Assembly: GCA_045123185.1 (NCBI GenBank)
Contig: JBGVIL010000097.1
Coordinates: forward strand, 1-15,869
Length of the DNA stretch: 15,869 nt
Origin: UBA1231 sp045123185
GTDB taxonomy: Bacteria > Bacillota_I > Bacilli_A > ML615J-28 > CAG-313
Reading direction: 5' to 3'
Positions 6,551 through 13,385 of this stretch are shown here, in pieces; the first letter of the stretch is position 1; the number at the start of each line of letters is the position of its first letter. Under the pieces are notes generated by a model that was not told the origin of the DNA, ran no database searches, and worked only from the letters and a program-made list of their open reading frames with translations. A program made the translations under genes and the position numbers.

Positions 6551-7460
6551 ATTCTTCGATAAAGTAAACATATTTTCCATTTTCAGAATAGATAATAATC
6601 TCACCATTATACACATCTGGAATACAAACATCTGCAATTATTGTGTCTTCTTTTAATGTAAAATCAAAAGACTTATCATCTTCACTAATTGCAAGTTCAC
6701 TTGATAAAGGAGTCTCTTCAACAGCTAAAGATACTTCTTTAACAATATTCTCATCTTTATAGAAAGTAAAATCATATTCATTAATGCTTAATCTAATTTC
6801 TTGTTCAACCTCAATAAAATCTGTCTCATTATAATAAGTTCTTAATTTAGTTTTAATATATCTTCCTACAACTTCTTTTGAACCAGTTACTCGATACTTA
6901 ACATTATTGAATAAAATATAACCTTCAAGACTTGAAGAAACAAAATCAATATCAGTATGTTCAACATCAGTTGTTTCATTAAAATAATAATATATTTGAT
7001 CATTTAATGAAATCAAATATTTATTGTTATAGTCAATATCATCACTAACATGAGACTCAATAGTTAATTCATCTTTATGTAAATAGTAATCAGCAAGTTC
7101 TAAATAGTTATCAACTTCTTTTTCAATTTGATCATTTGATAACTTATTAAATTCGCTAATCTCATCCATTAAAGTAAGACAGCCAATTACTTGATAAGTC
7201 ATGATCTTTTTTGTTTCTGTGATAGGTAAAGCTTTTTCAGTATTAAAAATTGGTTTATTAATTGTATATAACATTAAGCTAATTAATAAAACAGCTAAAA
7301 CACTACAAATACTTATTGGAAAAATAATTCTTGCAGGTCTAATCTTTTCTGGCGATGTTGGTCTTTTTGGCACAAATTCTAAGAAATCTTTTTGAATTTC
7401 ATTAACTTTTACTTCTGTTGATAAAAGATTTAACATTTCTTCAACACTTTTGTTATTCAT
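6549..7460 (-). CDS. Putative membrane anti-sigma factor partner of the upstream ECF sigma factor
   Basis: A 303-residue protein with one membrane segment (about 45-66, IIFPISICSVLAVLLISLMLY), a short positively charged cytoplasmic part (1-44) and a large external part (about 67-303). The call rests on gene order: its ATG overlaps the sigma-factor stop as TAATG, with AAGGAGG upstream, a translational coupling typical of sigma/anti-sigma pairs. The N-terminal part shows no zinc anti-sigma HxxxCxxC motif, so it would have to bind sigma in another way. The external region looks rich in strands and polar or acidic residues and matches no domain I can name; it may sense an envelope signal. The only external cysteines are far apart. 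It could also be a membrane protein of another function that shares the operon. Confidence 0.6.
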   Translation of the reverse strand: MNNKSVEEMLNLLSTEVKVNEIQKDFLEFVPKRPTSPEKIRPARIIFPISICSVLAVLLISLMLYTINKPIFNTEKALPITETKKIMTYQVIGCLTLMDEISEFNKLSNDQIEKEVDNYLELADYYLHKDELTIESHVSDDIDYNNKYLISLNDQIYYYFNETTDVEHTDIDFVSSSLEGYILFNNVKYRVTGSKEVVGRYIKTKLRTYYNETDFIEVEQEIRLSINEYDFTFYKDENIVKEVSLAVEETPLSSELAISEDDKSFDFTLKEDTIIADVCIPDVYNGEIIIYSENGKYVYFIEE

Positions 7461-7963
7461 TAATTACCAACCTCCTTTTTTAATTTTTTAATTGCTTTAT
7501 TATATTGCCATAGTACAGTACCTAGTGGCATATTTAACATATCTGATATTTCACGAAATTTCATTTTGTCAAATATATGTAAAATAACAATTTGTCTTTC
7601 TAGTTTATCAAGATAATCTAATAAGAAAAACAAATCTTCTTTATTTTCATCTTCTTTAATATTGTTGACCATTTCATTATCATTTATGTGTCTCTTTTCC
7701 TTATTATATATATTAATCGCAATATTTCTTGCGATAGTAATTAGGTAATTATAAACATTGGTATTTTTTTGATAACGATCAACTGTTTGAATAAAACGCA
7801 TATATGTTTCTTGTAATACATCTTCTGTTTTTTCACGATTCTTTAAAATGTCATATACAAAGATATAGACACCTCTAGCTGTTTCATTATAAAACAAATC
7901 AAAAGAATCATAATTGTCATGTTTAAATTCTAGTATTATTTTTTCTAATTCTTTTTTTGTCAT
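7460..7963 (-). CDS. ECF-type RNA polymerase sigma factor
   Basis: A 167-residue sigma-70 family protein with only regions 2 and 4, the size usual for extracytoplasmic-function sigma factors. Region 2 (about 16-91) includes FDLFYNETARGVYIFVYDILKN and the EDVLQETYMRFIQ segment that contacts the polymerase and -10 element. Region 4 (about 111-163) holds the helix-turn-helix: LERQIVILHIFDKMKFREISDMLNMPLGTV, which would read the -35 element. The linker (92-110) is short and acidic. The start has AGGAGAA 5 bp upstream. The stop is shared with the start of the putative anti-sigma gene. The targets are unknown. Neighbouring surface lipoprotein and wall-enzyme genes are candidates, but their predicted promoters look sigma-A-like. 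Confidence 0.9.
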   Translation of the reverse strand: MTKKELEKIILEFKHDNYDSFDLFYNETARGVYIFVYDILKNREKTEDVLQETYMRFIQTVDRYQKNTNVYNYLITIARNIAINIYNKEKRHINDNEMVNNIKEDENKEDLFFLLDYLDKLERQIVILHIFDKMKFREISDMLNMPLGTVLWQYNKAIKKLKKEVGN

Positions 7964-8018
7964 TGTCTTCTCCTAATAAACAATTAAGACTAGTGTTTTA
8001 TTGTTATTTTTTTAATTG

Positions 8019-8052
8019 ATTATATTTTATATCAAATTATGATAAATTGCAA
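8019..8052 (-). promoter_or_regulatory. Possible promoter region of the sigma factor gene
   Basis: On the - strand TTGCAA (8047-8052) is followed after 15 bp by TATAAA (8026-8031), and a perfect TATAAT lies at 8019-8024. The spacing is not ideal for either pair. The leader to the ATG at 7963 would be about 50 nt. No clear ECF-type (AAC/CGTC) autoregulated promoter was found. Confidence 0.3.
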
Positions 8053-8058
8053 GTAAAA

Positions 8059-8082
8059 AAGGTACAATTAATATTGTACCTT
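8059..8082 (-). terminator. Terminator of the NlpC/P60 lipoprotein gene
   Basis: A perfect 10-bp stem (AAGGTACAAT with ATTGTACCTT) has a TAAT loop and is followed on the - strand by TTTTAC, continuing the T run of the stem. It lies just after the stop codon at 8086 and separates this gene from the sigma/anti-sigma operon. Confidence 0.85.
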
Positions 8083-8085
8083 AAT

Positions 8086-9804
8086 TTAATTATAAGGGCG
8101 TAATACCGCAATCATTTTACTTCCACCATAACTTTGTAATGATTGAAGTATACATGATCCGTCACCTGATGTTGTGTTATGTAATAAATATGGATTACCG
8201 TTTGTGTCTTCTCCAATATATAACATAACATGACTACTTGTAAAGATCATTGTTCCAGGTTGATACTTTTTCATACTAGCAGGTGATAATCCACTAACTC
8301 TTAATCCATGAGTTGGTATTGCAAGCTGATTACTAGTATTTCTTGGCATTACAAAACCAAAACTTCTAAAAATAGCGTTCATTGTTGAAGAACAATCTCG
8401 ACCATCTTTATTTTTATCTCCCCAACTATAATCAATACCTAAAAGTTTAAATGCTTGTTTAATCATATTTTCTAAAGTATATTCTAGATAACCAACTGAG
8501 TAATCATTACTTGGGTCAATATACTTAGTTACTAAGTTTAATGTTCCATCAACATTTCTTGTTGGGAATAAAATTTGATAACTTTCAGTCACAAGTGATG
8601 TAATTGGAAATGATTGACCCATTCTAACATATGCGTTACCAATTTCAACATAATCACTAATGACAACAAGTCTATCACTTGCGTTTATAAACTTACTCAT
8701 CTCTTCATATGAACATACACCAATGTATTTCTTTTCAATCCAACCATTATAGTTTTCGGCTTGAACAAAATACCAATTACCATCACTACTTTCATGATAA
8801 ATCGCAACAGCCTCACCTACATTTAATGATGTTTCTTGGAATCTATCCATACTATAATTATTAGAATAGTGGTTGGTTGGATAACTTCTAAGCCACGCGA
8901 AATCACAAACTAAACCATATTTTAATTCAACTATGTCACTAATATTATCTAAATTACGATTAGCAAGAATATCATTCTTTTCCCATGTTGTTAATGTTGT
9001 TTTAGTTTCATCGTTATAAACAGTATATTTGTTCATGTTTGTATATGCATTAATCATAGTTAACACAACATCTTTTGGTACACTATTATTTAAAGATAAT
9101 ATATCAACTACTTCTGTTTTTTCATAATCACTATATACAAGTTCATTAAACTTATTAATGTCATCATTTGTCATGATAGTTTCATGAATATTATGTTTTT
9201 TAGATAATTCTTGTAGCCAATAGTTTACATTATCCATTGGATAATCCTCCATTTTAGTATCATACAAAGCTTTTATTGACATATTTGATTCGACAGAATC
9301 AAATTCAATATCCCATCCAGTAAATACATGATATGGAACATCTGGTACATTAGGTGCAGCTGCAGAATGTTTCATTAAAACTGTTTCTTCTTTTAAAAGT
9401 TCTCCATAAAAGCCAAAGAATTTAACAGTAAATTCCATTTCTTGATAAACTGCTTTTATTTCTAAATCACTTTCAACATTATCAAACTCTTTATCCCAAC
9501 CAATAAAAGTATATCCATAAACATCTTTTACTTCAGGTTCAGTTACTTCACCATGTCTTTCAACTTCAACTCTTTTTAATACTGTTCCATCCATATCAAT
9601 AAAGACTACAGTATATAATTCTTTTGCGCCACAACTACATACTCCTTCAACAAATTCATGAACGTGAACTGGTTCTTGATAATTTGGGTCTACTTCTCCA
9701 CAAGAACACTTACCATCAACATATGAATGAGTGTGACTAAAAGTACATCCAACGATTAACAATAAAGTACACATCATAAAACATAAACAAAATATTTTTT
9801 TCAT
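8086..9804 (-). CDS. Modular NlpC/P60 cell-wall peptidase lipoprotein with InlB-type repeats
   Basis: A 572-residue exported protein. The signal ends in LLIVGC (lipidated Cys20). Next come two short knuckles of identical spacing, HxH-x6-CxCG (His24/26 with Cys33/35; His47/49 with Cys56/58), which may bind zinc. Two InlB B-repeat (Flg_new) beta-grasp units follow at about 63-121 and 124-182, each with the GYTFIGWDKEFD or HVFTGWDIEFD core. About 185-290 is helical and unassigned. Residues 295-435 look like SH3-type wall-binding domains (LRSYPT, NWYFVQAENYNGWIEKKYIG, AYVRMGQSFPIT). The NlpC/P60 domain fills 440-572: Cys471 in GRDCSS, His525 in SSHVMLYIG and His542 in YLLHN form the likely triad. 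It should cut peptide stems of peptidoglycan, probably at the gamma-D-Glu to diamino-acid bond, as YkfC-like enzymes do. GAGGT lies upstream of the ATG. Confidence 0.88.
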   Translation of the reverse strand: MKKIFCLCFMMCTLLLIVGCTFSHTHSYVDGKCSCGEVDPNYQEPVHVHEFVEGVCSCGAKELYTVVFIDMDGTVLKRVEVERHGEVTEPEVKDVYGYTFIGWDKEFDNVESDLEIKAVYQEMEFTVKFFGFYGELLKEETVLMKHSAAAPNVPDVPYHVFTGWDIEFDSVESNMSIKALYDTKMEDYPMDNVNYWLQELSKKHNIHETIMTNDDINKFNELVYSDYEKTEVVDILSLNNSVPKDVVLTMINAYTNMNKYTVYNDETKTTLTTWEKNDILANRNLDNISDIVELKYGLVCDFAWLRSYPTNHYSNNYSMDRFQETSLNVGEAVAIYHESSDGNWYFVQAENYNGWIEKKYIGVCSYEEMSKFINASDRLVVISDYVEIGNAYVRMGQSFPITSLVTESYQILFPTRNVDGTLNLVTKYIDPSNDYSVGYLEYTLENMIKQAFKLLGIDYSWGDKNKDGRDCSSTMNAIFRSFGFVMPRNTSNQLAIPTHGLRVSGLSPASMKKYQPGTMIFTSSHVMLYIGEDTNGNPYLLHNTTSGDGSCILQSLQSYGGSKMIAVLRPYN

Positions 9805-9843
9805 TACTATACCTCTAAACTATATTATTTTTCATGTATAATA

Positions 9844-9873
9844 ATTATACCATATAATCTCAAAAAATCACAA
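9844..9873 (-). promoter_or_regulatory. Predicted promoter of the NlpC/P60 lipoprotein gene
   Basis: On the - strand TTGTGA (9868-9873) and a perfect TATAAT (9844-9849) are 18 bp apart. The leader to the ATG at 9804 would be about 33 nt and contains the GAGGT ribosome binding site. Confidence 0.55.
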
Positions 9874-9902
9874 AACAATCATAAAAATATCATATTGATT
9901 AC

Positions 9903-9931
9903 TTGTAAATTTAACTAAAATAAAATATAAT
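9903..9931 (+). promoter_or_regulatory. Predicted promoter of the Cthe_2159-like gene
   Basis: TTGTAA (9903-9908) and a perfect TATAAT (9926-9931) are 17 bp apart. AGGAGG follows at 9938-9943 and the ATG at 9948. The predicted start of transcription falls right at the ribosome binding site, giving a leader of about 10 nt. Confidence 0.6.
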
Positions 9932-9947
9932 ATTTATAGGAGGCTTT

Positions 9948-11822
9948 ATGAAAAGAACTATTATTTTGATATTTATTTGTCTTTTTACACTTACTAGTTG
10001 TAATTTCAAACCCACTACTGATAATCCAGGTGATGAATTACCACCACCACTTCCTGGCGATTGGGATGATTTAGGTGGAGCTGGAACTGGAGACCAAACA
10101 GAAGAAAATGAAATTACAATTGATGGTGTTCCAGTAAATAACGAAATTGAAAAGCTAAATTATCAACAATTTAAAATAGATCAAGAACCAATCATAATTG
10201 ATTTAAATAATCTTTCAACATGTGATGATTATACTTTTGAAGATCATATTTTAACTATTTCAAATGAAGGTATTTATGAACTTCAAGGTACACTTAATGG
10301 TGCATTAATTGTTGAAGGTGATGTAGACACAATTATTATTCGTTTAAATAATGTTACAATAAAAACTCTTGATACTCAAGCTTATCCTGCGATTACATTT
10401 AAAAAGCATAGTGGAACTCGCATCTTAGAAGCAGTGGAAAACAGTATTAACAATTTAAGTGATAGTATTGCTGATACTAAAGAAAAAGATGAAGGTTGTG
10501 CCGTAATTCAAGCCAAAAAATCCAATCTGATTATAGGAGGAACTGGTGAACTTAATCTAAAGTCATATGGTGAAGAAACTACCGGTATTAAAGTCAAAAA
10601 AGATTTATTTATATTTGATGTAACAATCAATATTGATGTCAATGATAATGGTATTAAAAGCGGTAGTACAATGGGTATTTATAATGCCGATATTACTATT
10701 AATTCTTTAAATGATGGAATCAAAACTGATGTTGAGGCTGAGTCATTAGATGAAGTTATTGATGACATTTACAATGGTTTTATCTATATTAAAAATTCTA
10801 ATATTTCACTTACAGTTTCTGATAACGGAATCGACGCAAACTCTTATTTAAAAATAGATAATTCTTACGAATTTACTATTAATGTAACTACAAATGGTGG
10901 TGCACCTAACACAATAACAGAAACATCATCTGATAATGCTGATGGTAACGCAATACGTACTAGCGGAATCAAATATGTTGATCCAGATACCGAAGAAGAA
11001 ACTGATTTGTTATCAACATCTGAATATAACTACTTATTAGTAATTCTTGGTGGTAATTTTATTATTAATAGTAATGATGATGCAATTACATCAAAAGGTA
11101 ATTTAATTTTATTTGATGGAAGTTACAGTATATCAACTGGTGATGATGCAATACATGCTGAATACATTACTACAATTCATGCAGGAACTTACGTTGTAAA
11201 TAAATGTTACGAAGCAATCGAAGGTGCAAGTGTTGAAATCTACGGTGGAGATTTTGATTTAACAAGTGCTGACGATGGAATCAATGCTGCAAACAGTGAT
11301 TTAACTAATTACCCTTATAACATTTATATAGGTAATGGTAACATTCTACTTAATGTTGAAGGAGATGGAATTGACAGTAATGGAACAGTAGAAATTGCTG
11401 GTGGAACAATTATTATAAATGGTCCAACAAGAAACGACAATGCAGCTCTTGATGCAGATCGTGGGATCTTAGTTAATGGTGGTAATTTAATTGCTGTAGG
11501 ACCAATGGGTATGATCGAAACCCCAGGTAACAATTCTAAACAATGTTCAGTTGTTATCGGCACTAATCAACAAACTGCTAATACATTAATTCAAATTAAA
11601 GATCAAGATGGTAATGTTTTATTTGAAACTACATCTTTGAAATCATTCCAATCAATTGTAATTAGTTTAGAATCTTTCGAAATTGGTTCTACTTATACAA
11701 TCATTGTCGGATCAACTTCTAATACAGTGACTTTATCAAATATTTTAACTAATATTGGTAATGCTGGTATGGGTGGTCCAGGAGGTAGACCTCCAGGTGG
11801 AGGAGGACGTCCGCCAAGATAA
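9948..11822 (+). CDS. Cthe_2159-like carbohydrate-binding beta-helix lipoprotein
   Basis: A 624-residue surface protein. The signal ends in LTSC (lipidated Cys18) and is followed by a Pro/Gly/Asp-rich linker (about 20-55). From about 80 to 540 it shows repeated short strands typical of a right-handed beta-helix, with recurring acidic turns: NDNGI (232), NDGI (255), SDNGI (291), NDDAI (376), GDDAI (398), ADDGI (441), GDGI (472). This matches the Clostridium thermocellum Cthe_2159 family, described as binding cellulose and polygalacturonate; the acidic turns probably bind calcium. A small beta-rich region (about 545-603) precedes a Gly/Pro/Arg tail, GMGGPGGRPPGGGGRPPR. No catalytic residues are apparent, so a binding or structural role is more likely than hydrolysis, though beta-helix proteins also include lyases. 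It has a strong AGGAGG site and is divergent from the NlpC/P60 lipoprotein. Confidence 0.82.
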   Translation: MKRTIILIFICLFTLTSCNFKPTTDNPGDELPPPLPGDWDDLGGAGTGDQTEENEITIDGVPVNNEIEKLNYQQFKIDQEPIIIDLNNLSTCDDYTFEDHILTISNEGIYELQGTLNGALIVEGDVDTIIIRLNNVTIKTLDTQAYPAITFKKHSGTRILEAVENSINNLSDSIADTKEKDEGCAVIQAKKSNLIIGGTGELNLKSYGEETTGIKVKKDLFIFDVTINIDVNDNGIKSGSTMGIYNADITINSLNDGIKTDVEAESLDEVIDDIYNGFIYIKNSNISLTVSDNGIDANSYLKIDNSYEFTINVTTNGGAPNTITETSSDNADGNAIRTSGIKYVDPDTEEETDLLSTSEYNYLLVILGGNFIINSNDDAITSKGNLILFDGSYSISTGDDAIHAEYITTIHAGTYVVNKCYEAIEGASVEIYGGDFDLTSADDGINAANSDLTNYPYNIYIGNGNILLNVEGDGIDSNGTVEIAGGTIIINGPTRNDNAALDADRGILVNGGNLIAVGPMGMIETPGNNSKQCSVVIGTNQQTANTLIQIKDQDGNVLFETTSLKSFQSIVISLESFEIGSTYTIIVGSTSNTVTLSNILTNIGNAGMGGPGGRPPGGGGRPPR

Positions 11823-11827
11823 AAAAT

Positions 11828-11863
11828 AAAAGGCCTAAAACACTTTAGTGTTTTAGACCTTTT
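11828..11863. terminator. Bidirectional terminator between convergent genes
   Basis: AAAAGG-C-CTAAAACACT pairs with AGTGTTTTAG-A-CCTTTT around a TT loop, with one C/A mismatch in a 17-position stem. T runs follow on the + strand (TTTT) and on the - strand (ATTTTTTATC). It serves the + strand beta-helix gene and the - strand flavin-reductase-like gene. Confidence 0.88.
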
Positions 11864-11865
11864 TT

Positions 11866-12792
11866 TTATTTCTTTTTCTTTTCTTTGGAACGTTTATCAT
11901 TAATAATTGCAATTTCTTTTTCAGTAATTAAAGTACAATTATTTTCTTTTGCCCAATTAACACATCCTGTAAGTACTAACTTTAAGAATGGTCTTGGAAC
12001 TTTTACAAGCATTTTTAAAGCTTCATCTGTAAACTTAACTACATCATCCACTCTGTCTGCAGCATATCTAATTGAAGTTAAATCAATTTCTTTATTTGGA
12101 ATACCTTCTGCTTTAGGCTTTTTATAATCACTACACCAGAAATTCTTTGAATCACGATAACCCCAGTTTGTAGGTAGTGGACAAAAATTATTACTTGTCA
12201 CCCCATTGATAATTGAATTATAATATTTTTCTTTCATCAAAATGTGATCAATTTTTAAAATAAAGTGTGCACCATATTTTGAAGTAATCCCATTAAAATC
12301 ATGATAAGGACCTTTGTATTCTTCTTGAATCAAATCATTTTCGGCGTGATCTAACTCTTTAACCCAAGTACATTCAAAAACTTGTAATGCTTCTGTAATA
12401 ACTTTAGGAAATGTTTCATTTGGTTTATCAAGTGTACTTAAACCATCTTCGACGTGATATTTAAAGTCCTTCATCTTTTCTTCAGGTGTATCACCAGGAA
12501 AACCTAATCTTACATGTTCTTTAAATCCCTTTTTAGAATATGGTAAAAAGTTAATTGTACATTTTCCATGTCTTAATAAGCCTTTACATGTATTTGATGA
12601 ATTACGACATTCTAGGACCATTGCGTAATAATCTTTACCTGCTATATAATAAGGAAAGACAAGCGAGTACGCACCAAATGATGTTTGTTCACCTTTTTCA
12701 TCAAGTGTTCCAATTAAACATAGTGGCATTGGAAAGAATGATGATGTTTGATAGAAATTATCAACAATTCTTAAATCTTTAAAACTACTCAT
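11866..12792 (-). CDS. Flavin-reductase-fold protein with a PCP_red-like C-terminal domain
   Basis: A 308-residue cytoplasmic protein. Residues about 10-200 resemble the FMN-binding split barrel of flavin reductase-like proteins: PMPLCLIGTLDEKGEQTSFGAYSLVFP is the typical first strand pair, followed by a strand with ECRNSSNTCKGLLRHGKCTINFLP. About 201-240 is a loop region with Cys204, Trp210 and Trp219. About 240-300 is helical; VPRPFLKLVLTGCVNWAKENNC and TLITEKEI resemble the small domain known from protochlorophyllide reductase subunits (PCP_red), found also in non-photosynthetic bacteria. That match is from memory and tentative. The tail is a Lys/Glu run (KRSKEKKKK). The reaction is unknown; flavin-dependent reduction of a small molecule is the best guess. 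GGAGG lies 5 bp before the ATG. It follows the four-helix gene by 64 bp without a terminator and may share its transcript. Confidence 0.65.
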   Translation of the reverse strand: MSSFKDLRIVDNFYQTSSFFPMPLCLIGTLDEKGEQTSFGAYSLVFPYYIAGKDYYAMVLECRNSSNTCKGLLRHGKCTINFLPYSKKGFKEHVRLGFPGDTPEEKMKDFKYHVEDGLSTLDKPNETFPKVITEALQVFECTWVKELDHAENDLIQEEYKGPYHDFNGITSKYGAHFILKIDHILMKEKYYNSIINGVTSNNFCPLPTNWGYRDSKNFWCSDYKKPKAEGIPNKEIDLTSIRYAADRVDDVVKFTDEALKMLVKVPRPFLKLVLTGCVNWAKENNCTLITEKEIAIINDKRSKEKKKK

Positions 12793-12819
12793 AATAACCT
12801 CCGCTATTCTATCATCTAT

Positions 12820-12848
12820 ATTATATCATAAAATAGACTTTAAAATAA
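12820..12848 (-). promoter_or_regulatory. Possible promoter of the flavin-reductase-like gene
   Basis: A perfect TATAAT lies at 12820-12825 on the - strand, 27 nt before the ATG at 12792. The best -35 at 17 bp is TTATTT (12843-12848), a poor match, so this is only a candidate. Confidence 0.3.
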
Positions 12849-12856
12849 CTAATTTG

Positions 12857-13303
12857 TTAATCATTTAAACGTAACATTACATAATCAAGTAGCTTTTTCT
12901 CAATTAATTGATAATCTTCTATTACATTAATCACAATATCTTTAATCTCTTTGTGTAGTTCTTTATTATCCTCTAAAAATTTAACTGCACTAATTAAACC
13001 CATATTTGTTGATTTTAACGCATTAATACAAATTGTAAAAGCACTATCGAAAATTTTAAGCTTTTCTTTATAAACGCCTAAAACTCCTGCAGCTGTTAAA
13101 CTTGTTGTTGCTTTTTCATTTTCTTCATGTATTAATCTTGTAATCTTTTCTTCATGGGTTTTGAAAATTTCTTCAATTTCTTTAATTAAACTAATTAATG
13201 AATCAGCATGTAATCTTTCTGCGTTATCTAAATAGATACGGTATATACTTGTTCCCATATGTATATAAGATAAAAATTTATTTAATTCATTTGTTTTTTC
13301 CAT
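12857..13303 (-). CDS. Small all-helical protein, possibly ferritin-like (DUF2383-like)
   Basis: I do not recognise this 148-residue protein with certainty. It has no signal peptide or membrane segment. Its heptad-like pattern suggests four helices: about 3-27 (LNKFLSYIHMGTSIYRIYLDNA), 33-63 (DSLISLIKEIEEIFKTHEEKITRLIHEEN), 70-100 and 101-146. Charged Glu/Lys faces alternate with hydrophobic ones. Length and helix layout resemble the DUF2383 four-helix bundles, which have a ferritin-like fold, but a clear ExxH di-iron pair is not evident; Glu46/His50 is the nearest. AGGAGG lies 5 bp before the ATG. It follows the gltX terminator and precedes the flavin-reductase-like gene by 64 bp, so the two may work together, for example in redox or stress handling; this is inference. 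Confidence 0.6.
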   Translation of the reverse strand: MEKTNELNKFLSYIHMGTSIYRIYLDNAERLHADSLISLIKEIEEIFKTHEEKITRLIHEENEKATTSLTAAGVLGVYKEKLKIFDSAFTICINALKSTNMGLISAVKFLEDNKELHKEIKDIVINVIEDYQLIEKKLLDYVMLRLND

Positions 13304-13353
13304 AATATCCTCCTAGTATTATTTTGTTTCAAATAGATAATATTATGTAAAAA

Positions 13354-13381
13354 AATGAGTTAACTTTAAAGTTAACTCATT
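13354..13381 (-). terminator. Terminator of the queA-gltX operon
   Basis: A perfect 28-bp palindrome with arms of 14 bp (AATGAGTTAACTTT and its complement) sits 4 bp after the gltX stop. On the - strand it is followed by TTTTTACATAA, completing a T run. Confidence 0.88.
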
Positions 13382-13385
13382 ATTA

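Noticed and set aside
7201..7395. 64-residue + strand ORF with a hydrophobic stretch
   Set aside because: It is the antisense of the membrane segment of the anti-sigma-like gene and has no ribosome binding site.
11324..11563. 79-residue - strand ORF
   Set aside because: It lies wholly antisense to the beta-helix gene, with low-complexity composition mirroring its repeats.
12555..12782. 75-residue + strand ORF
   Set aside because: It is antisense to the flavin-reductase-like gene, has no ribosome binding site and no recognisable motif.
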